64,000 bases of DNA from Chloracidobacterium validum (GTDB taxonomy: Bacteria; Acidobacteriota; Blastocatellia; Chloracidobacteriales; Chloracidobacteriaceae), in contig NZ_CP072649.1 of NCBI RefSeq assembly GCF_018304825.1, positions 620,001 to 684,000 on the forward strand, in the 5' to 3' direction. Below the pieces are notes generated by a model. That model was not told where the DNA came from. It searched no databases and saw only the letters and a list, made by a program, of their open reading frames with translations. Positions 54,694 to 64,000 of the stretch are shown piece by piece (positions within the stretch are counted from its first letter, which is position 1; every line of letters begins with the position of its first letter). The translations under genes were made by a program, and so were the position numbers.

Positions 54694-56231
54694 CTTACAA
54701 CCTCAAAAACCCAAACTACACGATCTACCATCGCGCGGCTCTGGGCGGTTTGGCGGCAACGATTCAGGCATGGCAGGACAAACCCGGCCTTGCGCCGCAA
54801 GGCATCCGTGCTCAGGTTTGCGAAGATGCGGTGGAGATTTCCTGGGATAGCTCGCTGGCACTTCAGGAGGTCATCCAACGCCTCCTGAAAGCGTCGTTTC
54901 TGCTCACCGAAAACAAGCTCATTGACCTTCCCGGCCAGGGCATTCCACCCGACCGCAACGATCTGCGCTTGGCGATCCATACCGGATTGTGCGGAACGTT
55001 TCTCCAGCACAACAAGATGCGCCCCGGCGAAAAGGCACCGCGAGCGCTGTCGGTGCGGGATGAGGGCGACGAAAACGCAAGCATCTTCACCTACAAAGCT
55101 GTCAACGCCTATGCGCATCAAACAGCGCAAGGAACAGGCTTGCTCGACGCAAAGCTGAACGGTGAACTGCCGCAAACAGCCTCGATCCCGCAATCCATTG
55201 TGCCGGGCGCGATGTCAGGCGCGACAGGACTCGAAGGGCCTCCAGAGGATGTGCTTCTGTTGCTGTATCTGATGGTCGGCTCGGCGGTTTTTCTGTTGCG
55301 TCCGCAAACCTACCGAGACAAAGCACAGTACTGCCTTGTTGTGCCCGACGTCACAAACTTGAAGCGCTTTGCGGTGAACCTGCGGGAAATCGCAGCTTAC
55401 GGCACGAACCTCATGCGATTCACCAATACTTATCTTGGCCGTGTCGTCGGAGGCGCGGAGGAGGCCGCATTACGTTTCTTGATTGATTTGCAGGCAGGTG
55501 ATCTTACCGAAGAATTTGAGCGCTGTGTATCGGGCTGTCTTGCCATAGCCATGGGCAAAGTCGCTTGGGACAAGAACCAAGTCAACCGTAGCCAAGTTGT
55601 TCGTGTCAAAGGCAACTACCCAGAAATCGGTGTTTTTCGCGCTGCCGCGCAGCATTTCAGCCGGGCACGCATCGTGACATCGAAGGAAGGTGCAAGTTTT
55701 GCCGTCCCGCAAAGCCCTTTACCGGAACTTGTCGCGGCAAACTTGGCAGCGGAGCGTCATTGGTGCGCGCATTTCATCGATCTCTGCAAGGAACAGCAGG
55801 ACTTCACGAATCTCAAATTTCAAAAGGGAGGACTGGCAGCCATGAACAAAGCCATCAAAGACGCTGACGATCAAACCATTGTCAACGTCTTTCACGAAGC
55901 ATGGCGATTGACAATGGGCGCACTCGGCGAACGCGCCCGGAAAGACGGACTTGATTTTAGTCGTCTTATTGAAGTCGAGCGTGAGCGGGTTCGCAACGCT
56001 ATCCTACGTGCCAAGACTGCCGATGCGCTGGCAAGCTGGTTTCTGCGTTTCTGCGCGGATGCCACCAGAGGGGCGTCACTTTCGGCAATGAGGCACGATA
56101 CCAACCGCATCCGTGAGTTCATCTTCAACCGGCGCAATTTTGAGCGGTTCCAGAACCTGTGTCTGTTTGCGCTGGTCAGCTACTCGGCTGAAGAGGCCAA
56201 AAACCACACCCAAGGAGAACCCGAAGCATGA
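54651..56231 (+). CDS. cas8: Cas8, large subunit of the type I-MYXAN effector (Cmx8-like)
   Basis: 526 residues. PNYTIYHRAALGGLAATIQA at the start is the opening typical of Cmx8/Cas8a-like proteins; the middle (RDKAQYCLVVPDVTNLKRFA) and C-terminal helices (FLRFCADATRGASLSAMRHD) also fit. It recognises the PAM in the Cascade complex. It overlaps cas3 and cas7 in coding sequence, so expression is coupled. Large subunits diverge strongly, so the assignment rests on position and overall pattern. Confidence 0.78.
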   Translation: MGKRPTNYQLPNPLTYNLKNPNYTIYHRAALGGLAATIQAWQDKPGLAPQGIRAQVCEDAVEISWDSSLALQEVIQRLLKASFLLTENKLIDLPGQGIPPDRNDLRLAIHTGLCGTFLQHNKMRPGEKAPRALSVRDEGDENASIFTYKAVNAYAHQTAQGTGLLDAKLNGELPQTASIPQSIVPGAMSGATGLEGPPEDVLLLLYLMVGSAVFLLRPQTYRDKAQYCLVVPDVTNLKRFAVNLREIAAYGTNLMRFTNTYLGRVVGGAEEAALRFLIDLQAGDLTEEFERCVSGCLAIAMGKVAWDKNQVNRSQVVRVKGNYPEIGVFRAAAQHFSRARIVTSKEGASFAVPQSPLPELVAANLAAERHWCAHFIDLCKEQQDFTNLKFQKGGLAAMNKAIKDADDQTIVNVFHEAWRLTMGALGERARKDGLDFSRLIEVERERVRNAILRAKTADALASWFLRFCADATRGASLSAMRHDTNRIREFIFNRRNFERFQNLCLFALVSYSAEEAKNHTQGEPEA

Positions 56232-57232
56232 CGACCCATTACCTTTATGCCACCATTCTCACGGGCGAGGCTGTCGCCGCCAACAATCGCGGTGACAACA
56301 TCGGCAACACAACGACCTTACAGAAGGTTTTTCATCAAGACGACCTGCACACCAGCGTTTCCGCTGAAGCGATTCGCTTTGCGTTCCGCTATCGCTTTCA
56401 GCTTCAGGGGATACCTGTCAATCGCAGTTACGACGGCGAGAAGCTCCATTACCAGGATGAAAAACGCGCCGGTTGGAATCCATCGCATCCCAATAGCGTG
56501 CTGATTGATGATGATTTGATGGGTTTCATGGATGCCGCCGCTGCCCAAGCCGAACAAGAAGCCGAAGCCGACCAAGCGGACTCAGAGCTTTCGGGCGCCG
56601 CAACCGAGGCAACACCACCCAAAGCCCCGCGGAAGGCGAAGGCGAGAGGCGTGACGACGAAGCGCACGAGTCCGCTTGCAGTGGGTCGCGCCGTCTCGCT
56701 TCGTCCATATCGTGGTGAAATCTCATTCAACTGTGTCAGCGGGGTGAAGGAAAAGGGTAGGCTGTCGCTCTATGCCGCCGAGATGCACACGACGGAATAC
56801 CAGTACAGCATCGGGTTAAACCTGAACGATGTCGTCAACAAAAAGCACATTGCAGACCTTATTGACGCACTGGTCGATCCGCCGCCAGTTGCCGGCAATC
56901 ACTCGCGGTTCGCCTATGACTTTTCACCCCAATCCATCGTGCTGCGCGTGACCTCGGCTCACTCATCGAGGATCCAAAACTGCTTCGAGCATGACGAAAA
57001 CAGCCGCGCGTACACCGTCCGGGGGCTGATCAGACGGGTGAGAAGCCATGACATCACGGCAAGTGAGCTGATCGTTGGTGGTGAACTGGCAGAAACGCCC
57101 GAAGGCGAAGTATTGAAGTCTTTGGGGGTGCTGACGTTTCCAGGCGTCGCTGCGGCGGCGAACGAAGCTCGCGCGCGCATCGCCAACCTTGATCCCATGT
57201 TTGCCGTCGTCGCCAATGGGAGGTCTTCGTGA
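56228..57232 (+). CDS. cas7: Cas7 (DevR family), Cascade backbone
   Basis: 334 residues. MTTHYLYATILTGEAVAANN then TTLQKVFHQDDLHTSVSAEA, RFAFRYRFQ is the DevR/Cst2 signature; it coats the crRNA. An acidic, low-complexity insertion (AQAEQEAEADQADSELSGAA, about residues 103-140) is probably a disordered loop. Overlaps cas8 and cas5 by 4 bp each. Confidence 0.88.
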   Translation: MTTHYLYATILTGEAVAANNRGDNIGNTTTLQKVFHQDDLHTSVSAEAIRFAFRYRFQLQGIPVNRSYDGEKLHYQDEKRAGWNPSHPNSVLIDDDLMGFMDAAAAQAEQEAEADQADSELSGAATEATPPKAPRKAKARGVTTKRTSPLAVGRAVSLRPYRGEISFNCVSGVKEKGRLSLYAAEMHTTEYQYSIGLNLNDVVNKKHIADLIDALVDPPPVAGNHSRFAYDFSPQSIVLRVTSAHSSRIQNCFEHDENSRAYTVRGLIRRVRSHDITASELIVGGELAETPEGEVLKSLGVLTFPGVAAAANEARARIANLDPMFAVVANGRSS

Positions 57233-57906
57233 TTACGCTGCGCATCGAAGTCCCCTACGCAAGCTTCCGCAAATCCTATGCCCGCGCCTTTGCGGAGACT
57301 TACCCGCTGCCAACGCCGGCCACGGTTTACGGCATGCTGCTGTCGTTGGTTGGAGAACGTTTTCGCGCGCGGCATCAAGGCGTCCGGTTAGCCTTTGCCT
57401 TCAGCGGAAAGTATGAAGATGACCGACCACGGCAATCACCGTTTCCAAAAATAGCAATGACGGTGCGCAAGTTGAGCCGTTACAAATACGGTGTTCCGGC
57501 GAAACAATCGAAGCTGGGTAACACGCTCGACTACATTGAGACCCTGTGCGACTTGGAGTTTCTCTGTTGGGTTGACTCCCAGTCGGAAACCAACAACCCG
57601 CCAAACCTCGAAACCCGCATCACCACGGCGCTGACACAGCCGGAGAGCGTGACCCGGTATGGCGTGTTGAGCCTGGGCCTCAGTGATGACGCGGTGAACG
57701 ATGTGAGGCTTGTCGCCGGAGTCAACTACGGTTGTTGGCACTGGCTTCGTCCGCATCCAGCCGGTTCACTGGAACTACCGATTTGGGTCGATCATGTCGG
57801 GTCGGCTGGTACGCGCTGGCAACGTTACGATCTGGAAACAGAACCAAGCCAGTTCCCTCTCGAACCTTCGGAACAACACTGGACACTGATTATGCCGCCG
57901 AACTGA
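57229..57906 (+). CDS. cas5: Cas5 (DevS family)
   Basis: 225 residues from GTG 57229. ITLRIEVPYASFRKSYARAF then ETYPLPTPATVYGMLLSLVG is the Cas5 N-terminal signature, which grips the 5' handle of the crRNA. The C-terminus is short (WTLIMPPN). It overlaps cas7 by 4 bp and is followed by a 484-bp gap with a degenerate CRISPR repeat before the adaptation genes. Confidence 0.88.
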   Translation: MITLRIEVPYASFRKSYARAFAETYPLPTPATVYGMLLSLVGERFRARHQGVRLAFAFSGKYEDDRPRQSPFPKIAMTVRKLSRYKYGVPAKQSKLGNTLDYIETLCDLEFLCWVDSQSETNNPPNLETRITTALTQPESVTRYGVLSLGLSDDAVNDVRLVAGVNYGCWHWLRPHPAGSLELPIWVDHVGSAGTRWQRYDLETEPSQFPLEPSEQHWTLIMPPN

Positions 57907-57911
57907 TCGGC

Positions 57912-57947
57912 ATTCCGTCATCTTTGACGCCGCAAGGCGTTTACTAC
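57912..57947 (+). repeat. degenerate CRISPR repeat between cas5 and cas4-cas1
   Basis: ATCTTTGACGCCGCAAGGCG (57920-57939) matches the CRISPR repeat in 18 of 20 bases, with the GCC(gcaa)GGC stem intact. Its T-to-C change (TTTGACGCC) is shared with the relic upstream of cas6. The outer 10 bases on the left have decayed. Confidence 0.7.
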
Positions 57948-58390
57948 GTCATTGTTTCAGGGCGCCCGAGTAGAGGTCGCGCAAGGCAAACGTCAGCTTC
58001 GGTTGGTCAATGTGGAGGATGGACACATCGTCGCGGTCTTCCGCGGCGCGCGTCAATTCGACCAGCGGGGCGCACGCCTTCCCTTGCGTTGAGCGCAGCA
58101 CTCGCCGACCAGTTGGCGGAAAGATGGCGCGCGCGTTGATTCCGCCAGACCTGCGTACGATTTGACCTTACCAAGACTCGTGTCGTTTGTCGGAGACCGC
58201 TTCCAGTTGAAAATATTCTTCAAGGGAAAAATAGGGCGCGGGTTGGCAGACATAGTTCCTTCGGCGATGCGTGTCGAAAGCACGCTGTTCTACGGTAAAA
58301 GGCGATCTTGGCGAAGCGCGGTCCGAATGCCTTCATCTGCGATGCTGAAAGGCGATGCCCCCCAATTTTGCACTCGGAGATAGATGTGTC
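57948..58390. other. intergenic stretch between cas5 and cas4-cas1
   Basis: No gene is convincing. TTGCGTTGAGCGCAGCAC at 58085-58102 resembles the repeat end GGCGTTGAGCAC with a 4-bp insertion and could close a second mini-CRISPR. GGAG near 58376 serves the next gene. Confidence 0.45.
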
Positions 58391-60076
58391 ATGACATCGC
58401 TCGATGCTTCTACGCCACTCACGCGCGTGATGGCGCTGCATGCGCTCAACTACTGCGAACGACTGTTTTACCTTGAAGAAGTCGAAGAAATTCGCCTGGC
58501 CGATGACCGTGTGTACGCCGGCCGCCGGCTGCACCAGCAGGACATCACAGAAGGGATCGAAACCCTTACCTATGAAATCGAAAGCGAGGACTGGGGTATT
58601 CGCGGCAAGGTGGACGCCGTGCGTTACCGTGACGGCTCGCTGGTTGCTTACGAACACAAGAAGGGACGCTCAAATCGCCGCCAGGCGTGGGAAAGCGACC
58701 AACTACAAGTGATTGCCTACTGCGCGCTCCTTGCGGAAGCAACCGGGAAGGCCATTTCCGAAGGACGTATCCATTACCATGCTGACAACGTGACGGTGCG
58801 CGTACCGTTCGACGAGTCCGCGCGGATGGAACTCCGGGCAGCCGTTGCGCGGGCTAATGCGTTGCGTCAAACCACAGACCGTCCGCCCTTGACTGAAGAC
58901 TCGCGTCGGTGCAAGCGCTGCTCCCTCGCGCCAGTATGCTTGCCTGAAGAAGAACGCTTTGCCAGCACAGAGCAACGAGAAACCCAAATGGATAGCGCGG
59001 CAAGCCCATCCCAAGCACCGCCGCGTCTTTTTCCCGAACGCGAGGAACGTCGCGTCTTGCACATCACTGAACCAGGCAGCCAAGTTGAGCGCGCAGTTGA
59101 GCAACTTGTGGTCAAGTTCCCAGACCGCCCGGCCATTTGCTTCCCCGGACGTGACATTGCCACCATCGTTCTGCACGGCCCAACGCAAATCACGACTCAG
59201 GCGTTGCACTACTGTGCGGCCAACGGCATTGCCGTCCAGTGGCTGACGGGTGGCGGTAACTTTGTTGCTGCCTTGAGCGTGGGCGCGCCGGGCGTCCAGC
59301 GGCGGCATCGGCAATACGCGGCCCTCTCCGATCCTGACTTCAGACTCAACCTTGCCCGTCGCCTCGCTCTGGCCAAGGTCGAGAACCAACTTCGCTATCT
59401 TTTGCGTCTGACCCGACCTTCTTCGGGTAGCGCTGACCTAAGCGGCGAAGCACGCGCGGAGCTGGTCGCATCCAACCTAGCGCGGATGCGGCAGGCGCTG
59501 GCCCAGCTTTCCAAAGCCGAAACCTTTGATGCCATCCGCGGTTATGAAGGACAAGCCGGGCAGGCCTACTTTGAGGTGTTAGCCCGACTCGTTCAGGTAG
59601 ACGAGTTTCGTTTTTCTGGCAGAAGTCGGCGTCCGCCGCGTGACCGCTTCAACGCCCTGTTGAGTTTCTTTTATGCGCTCGCGCACAAGGATTGTTTGGC
59701 CGCCCTACTGTCCGTCGGGCTTGAACCTGCGTTTGGGTTCCTGCACACGCCACGCAGCCCAGCCCATCCGCTGGCGCTTGACCTTTTGGAGCTGTTCCGG
59801 GTTCTTTTAGCGGACATGCCCGTTCTGGGGTCTGTCAATCGCAGGCAGTGGGATACACAAGCCGACTTCATCGTAACGCCTCACAAAGTCTGGCTCTCAC
59901 TCGAAGGCAAGCGCAAGGCATTGAGCATCTACGAGGAACGCAAACAAGAAACCTGGAAGCATCCGGTCTTGCGTTACTCACTTTCGTACCAGCGCACGAT
60001 TGAACTCGAAGCCCGCCTGCTTGAAAAGGAATGGACTGGCAAACCAGGTCTGTTTGCGCGGATGCGACTTCGCTGA
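58391..60076 (+). CDS. cas4-cas1: Cas4-Cas1 fusion, spacer acquisition
   Basis: 561 residues. Residues 1-200 are Cas4: Cys in LNYCERLFYLEE, RecB-like nuclease residues in GIRGKVDAVRYRDGSLVAYE (Asp) and EHKKGRS (Glu, Lys), and the iron-sulfur Cys set in CKRCSLAPVC. Residues about 220-561 are Cas1: PGRDIATIVLHGPTQITTQA, catalytic Glu in GQAYFEVLARLV, His in FLHTPRSPAHP and Asp/Glu in LALDLLELFR. The fusion selects and trims PAM-bearing pre-spacers and integrates them. Such fusions occur in type I-G and MYXAN systems. ATG 58391 has GGAG upstream; 58355 is a longer alternative. Confidence 0.9.
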   Translation: MTSLDASTPLTRVMALHALNYCERLFYLEEVEEIRLADDRVYAGRRLHQQDITEGIETLTYEIESEDWGIRGKVDAVRYRDGSLVAYEHKKGRSNRRQAWESDQLQVIAYCALLAEATGKAISEGRIHYHADNVTVRVPFDESARMELRAAVARANALRQTTDRPPLTEDSRRCKRCSLAPVCLPEEERFASTEQRETQMDSAASPSQAPPRLFPEREERRVLHITEPGSQVERAVEQLVVKFPDRPAICFPGRDIATIVLHGPTQITTQALHYCAANGIAVQWLTGGGNFVAALSVGAPGVQRRHRQYAALSDPDFRLNLARRLALAKVENQLRYLLRLTRPSSGSADLSGEARAELVASNLARMRQALAQLSKAETFDAIRGYEGQAGQAYFEVLARLVQVDEFRFSGRSRRPPRDRFNALLSFFYALAHKDCLAALLSVGLEPAFGFLHTPRSPAHPLALDLLELFRVLLADMPVLGSVNRRQWDTQADFIVTPHKVWLSLEGKRKALSIYEERKQETWKHPVLRYSLSYQRTIELEARLLEKEWTGKPGLFARMRLR

Positions 60077-60147
60077 GGCCTGGGCAAGCAGTCTTCTGAA
60101 GGCCACGCGGTCAAGGTGCCGGTCGGTGGCAGGAGGAACCATCGACG

Positions 60148-60435
60148 ATGGAAAAACACTGGTATCTGGTCAGTTACGATGTGCGTAATCCAAAACGCTG
60201 GCGACGAGTCTATGAGCGCGTACGTGGCAGTGCGGAACGGGTGCAGTATTCTGTCTTTCGGATGTATGCCACCCGAACCGAACTCGAAGCGTTTCGCTGC
60301 GACTTGGTTCGGCTCATGGATGATGAGGATGACTTGCTCATCGTTCACTTGTGTACGGGATGCGCGCGGCGTGTCGTGGATACGTCAAGACAACAGAATT
60401 GGAACGAGGAGCGACGGCAGGTTGAAATTCTGTGA
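60148..60435 (+). CDS. cas2: Cas2
   Basis: 95 residues. EKHWYLVSYDVRNPKRWRRV carries the conserved Asp of the Cas2 ferredoxin fold; RVQYSVFRMYATRTELEAFR and DLLIVHLCTGCARRV complete it. It forms the integrase complex with Cas1. GGAGG precedes the ATG. Followed by the leader and array on the same strand. Confidence 0.92.
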   Translation: MEKHWYLVSYDVRNPKRWRRVYERVRGSAERVQYSVFRMYATRTELEAFRCDLVRLMDDEDDLLIVHLCTGCARRVVDTSRQQNWNEERRQVEIL

Positions 60436-60673
60436 TCAAGCATCACATCGTGGACTTGCGGCGAGCCGCCAACAGCCATATCAACGCTTCTCTATCCAAC
60501 GATTTACCACCAAACAGACGGGTTTGTCCCGCTTGATGGGGCTGAATATGTTGAGAATCAAAGCTTTAGCGTCTTGCAACGACCAGTTTGGCGCATCTTC
60601 GGCAACGTGCTCGGCGAGGTGCTTGAAAGCTTACCGTCTAGGTGGTTGAATAGCAGTCGGTTAGAGTGTAACT
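60436..60673 (+). promoter_or_regulatory. CRISPR leader
   Basis: 238 bp between cas2 and the first repeat with no gene of quality. It is less GC-rich toward the middle. Its end, TAGAGTGTAACT (60662-60673), shares ten bases with the start of the CreR-like spacer. Confidence 0.65.
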
Positions 60674-63600
60674 GCGAATTAATCTTTGATGCCGTAAGGC
60701 GTTGAGCACTCGTGGCGGCGGCTGACCCGACACTGACTGCCGAGGCGAATTAATCTTTGATGCCGTAAGGCGTTGAGCACACGCACTCTTGACGCACGTG
60801 TTATGGCCTTACGCACGGCGAATTAATCTTTGATGCCGTAAGGCGTTGAGCACAGCCAATAGAACTTTCGGATGAAAAGGAACCGGCTGCGAATTAATCT
60901 TTGATGCCGTAAGGCGTTGAGCACGGCGCGCCGCCGGAGACCATTCTGGCCACCCTGCGGCGAATTAATCTTTGATGCCGTAAGGCGTTGAGCACCCCAG
61001 CCAACTCACGATGGAAAACCAGAATTTCCTCGCGAATTAATCTTTGATGCCGTAAGGCGTTGAGCACACGCCCCAGGAGATCAACGCGCACTGGGAGCGC
61101 GTGCGAATTAATCTTTGATGCCGTAAGGCGTTGAGCACACGCAGTGCGTTACAACCACTTCTGACCCAAAACCGCGAATTAATCTTTGATGCCGTAAGGC
61201 GTTGAGCACGGCAAAGTCGGGCTAGGAGGCGTCCTGCCCATTTCCGGCGAATTAATCTTTGATGCCGTAAGGCGTTGAGCACGCGTTGGCGAGCGTTATT
61301 GCGCTGCTGAGGTCAGTGCGAATTAATCTTTGATGCCGTAAGGCGTTGAGCACGGCAGAGGAGCGTCCGCGGCACTACATCGAGATAGGCGGCGAATTAA
61401 TCTTTGATGCCGTAAGGCGTTGAGCACCGGCGCAGAACGGACGGTGCAGCGCTGCATTGCACGCGAATTAATCTTTGATGCCGTAAGGCGTTGAGCACGC
61501 CCGACGCCAGCTATCAGTCCGGCATGCGCGCTGACGGCGAATTAATCTTTGATGCCGTAAGGCGTTGAGCACCGAGAATTGCCACGTTACCGTGCGCGTC
61601 AATCCCGGCGAATTAATCTTTGATGCCGTAAGGCGTTGAGCACGACGGTTGACGTGCAGGACAGATAACATCTCTGGACGGCGAATTAATCTTTGATGCC
61701 GTAAGGCGTTGAGCACGCGCAAACACGGGCTGACATTCCGTGGTGCTTGGATAGCGAATTAATCTTTGATGCCGTAAGGCGTTGAGCACCAGCCATCTGG
61801 GGGAGGTGTCGTGCCGTACGAGAAAGCGAATTAATCTTTGATGCCGTAAGGCGTTGAGCACAGACTCACGGCAGTCGCAGAGTGAAACGCTAGCGTGCGA
61901 ATTAATCTTTGATGCCGTAAGGCGTTGAGCACCCGACCGCCACGGAGTTAGTCGCGCCGATGGCTACGCGAATTAATCTTTGATGCCGTAAGGCGTTGAG
62001 CACGCTATGGCCCGTACGAGTCCCAGTGCCCGCCGTGGGCGAATTAATCTTTGATGCCGTAAGGCGTTGAGCACAAGCACAAATGCAAATGGCAAAGAGT
62101 GAACGTCTCGCGAATTAATCTTTGATGCCGTAAGGCGTTGAGCACCAAAAAGTCCCTGACCAGTCCTCACCGACCCCTACCGCGAATTAATCTTTGATGC
62201 CGTAAGGCGTTGAGCACGCTCTCCGCGCCGTCACCATTGAACTCGACCTTATGCGAATTAATCTTTGATGCCGTAAGGCGTTGAGCACTCGTCAATCCGG
62301 GCACGTACTGCGTTAATTTGCGCCTGCGAATTAATCTTTGATGCCGTAAGGCGTTGAGCACAGTGGGAGAGGCACAGCAGACACGTCTGGGCAGCGCGCG
62401 AATTAATCTTTGATGCCGTAAGGCGTTGAGCACATTATAGCGCCATCCGTCAACAGGCAACCTAGAAGCGAATTAATCTTTGATGCCGTAAGGCGTTGAG
62501 CACCACGCATTCCACAACCCACTCAACCAATCCGGGCGAGCGAATTAATCTTTGATGCCGTAAGGCGTTGAGCACACACTTGGCGAGCTGCTAGGCCCAT
62601 AAAGCCGCCGGGCGAATTAATCTTTGATGCCGTAAGGCGTTGAGCACTCTGGAACGGCGAACCAGACTTGGTCATGTCGGCGTGCGAATTAATCTTTGAT
62701 GCCGTAAGGCGTTGAGCACTTTTGAAGTATTTATGGCGCTGCAATTACAAGGGTGCGAATTAATCTTTGATGCCGTAAGGCGTTGAGCACCGCCGACGCC
62801 GACGGACAGCCCGGCGGTCACAGACGGCGAATTAATCTTTGATGCCGTAAGGCGTTGAGCACTACAAACTCAGCCAATTCCCAAACGGACCGTGGGAGCG
62901 AATTAATCTTTGATGCCGTAAGGCGTTGAGCACGAAGAGCGAGACCAGGCAGGACTCGCACGGCTGTCTGCGAATTAATCTTTGATGCCGTAAGGCGTTG
63001 AGCACGTGTCGGCGTCCGGCACGTCGCTGCCGGTGGACGGGCGAATTAATCTTTGATGCCGTAAGGCGTTGAGCACTCCTCTAGACGGCGCGTGCCGGAC
63101 GGCAGCGCCAGGCGAATTAATCTTTGATGCCGTAAGGCGTTGAGCACTTCGGTGGCGGCTGGGGCTGGGGCTGGCATGGGGAGCGAATTAATCTTTGATG
63201 CCGTAAGGCGTTGAGCACTGCCACCAATGACGCTCAGGCACGCCAGCGACCAAGCGAATTAATCTTTGATGCCGTAAGGCGTTGAGCACAGCCGCCCAGT
63301 GACGCGCCGAAACATCACTGTTTGGCGAATTAATCTTTGATGCCGTAAGGCGTTGAGCACCCTGCGTGAGTCTCAGCCCCATATCACCCTCGGTAGGCGA
63401 ATTAATCTTTGATGCCGTAAGGCGTTGAGCACAGTTGCGCGTGCGCGTCCAGTAGCTCCTGCGGCAGGCGAATTAATCTTTGATGCCGTAAGGCGTTGAG
63501 CACCGCCGACGCCGACGGACAAGAACGCGGCGGTCACAGGCGAATTAATCTTTGATGCCGTAAGGCGTTGAGCACACCTGCTTGCTGACGAAACCTATAA

Positions 63601-64000
63601 AAAACTTATGCGAATTAATCTTTGATGCCGTAAGGCGTTGAGCACCGAATAATTATCAATGAATATGACACGAAATTAGTGCGAATTAATCTTTGATGCC
63701 GTAAGGCGTTGAGCACCGTCATGTGGACGGCACGCTCTTTCGCGAGCCGACCAGCGAATTAATCTTTGATGCCGTAAGGCGTTGAGCACGCACGCTCTGG
63801 CGCTCGTACACGGCGGTAGAGCGGATGCGAATTAATCTTTGATGCCGTAAGGCGTTGAGCACGCGACGGCGTTTGTCCCCAGCGCCGTCGCGTTCAGCGA
63901 ATTAATCTTTGATGCCGTAAGGCGTTGAGCACTCTATAAATCCAACCACGTGCCGTTTAGCGGTTCGGCGAATTAATCTTTGATGCCGTAAGGCGTTGAG
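60674..64000 (+). CRISPR. CRISPR array, at least 47 repeats, runs off the window
   Basis: 47 copies of a 36-bp repeat starting at 60674, with period 70-74 bp and spacers of 34-38 bp; the last copy (63968) is cut by the edge. All visible copies look identical, including the last. The repeat contains GATGCCGTAAGGCGT, a stem of GCC/GGC with GTAA loop, and ends TTGAGCAC, an 8-nt handle if Cas6 cuts at the stem base on the plus strand. Transcription is therefore rightward from the leader. The lack of decay and the length suggest active use. Confidence 0.97.

Noticed and set aside
58160-58383. Possible short Cas-like frame between cas5 and cas4-cas1
   Set aside because: No family resemblance and no start of quality; kept as non-coding.
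60116-60649. Longer frame overlapping cas2 in another phase
   Set aside because: cas2 has the family motif and a ribosome site; the other frame is its shadow running into the leader.
60894-63382. Minus-strand frames inside the CRISPR array
   Set aside because: They are the repeat read in frame (VLNALRHQRLIR) and only reflect the absence of stops in it.

Overview
The window comes from a moderately GC-rich bacterial chromosome. The left flank carries ordinary chromosomal genes: a PaaI-type thioesterase, class I HMG-CoA reductase, an exported TPR-like protein, RNase III, an AsmA-like protein, a SAM methyltransferase and a sugar-nucleotide epimerase. On the right, a diiron protein and trpD precede the CRISPR island. 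From gene content I would guess an acidobacterial lineage such as Chloracidobacterium, but no rRNA or ribosomal protein gene is present, so this is low-confidence inference.

Between about 7.06 and 45.15 kb lies a large, decaying integron cassette array. Some two dozen attC-like sites (RYYYAAC ... GTTRRRY ends around imperfect palindromes) separate small genes that nearly all read rightward: type II restriction-modification, HNH and PD-(D/E)XK nucleases, toxin-antitoxin pairs, arsenite methyltransferase with a broken sigma factor, membrane proteins, VOC and cupin proteins, epimerases and an APH(3')-like kinase. Three separate fragments of an integron integrase gene (7.06-7.47, 12.56-12.98 and 25.33-26.34 kb, all on the minus strand) and two copies of an attI-like segment show that several integron platforms were fused and broken. 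No intact integrase is visible.

Inside the array, also bounded by attC-like sites, is an 11-kb three-gene operon: a SNF2-type helicase with a DUF3883 end, a DUF1156 adenine methyltransferase and a HEPN-DUF499 ATPase, a probable anti-phage or DNA-modification module. The first two genes are interrupted, in frame, by five tracts built of 7-bp purine-rich and pyrimidine-rich units able to fold into hairpins. One tract carries a complete, differently framed gene for an S23/IVP four-helix-bundle protein, the protein known from 23S rRNA intervening sequences.

The last 16 kb is a second defence island: a WYL regulator, an AT-rich long Argonaute with a complete DEDD tetrad, and a type I (MYXAN/Dev-like) CRISPR-Cas operon, cas6-cas3-cas8-cas7-cas5-(cas4-cas1)-cas2, followed by an array of at least 47 repeats that runs off the window. 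Just upstream of cas6, on the opposite strand, two degenerate copies of the CRISPR repeat flank a spacer-like sequence. Its seed matches DNA at the putative cas promoter, with mismatches at positions 6, 12 and 18 (the positions flipped out in Cascade) plus position 16. I read this as a crRNA-like autorepressor (CreR-like). A further degenerate repeat lies between cas5 and cas4-cas1.
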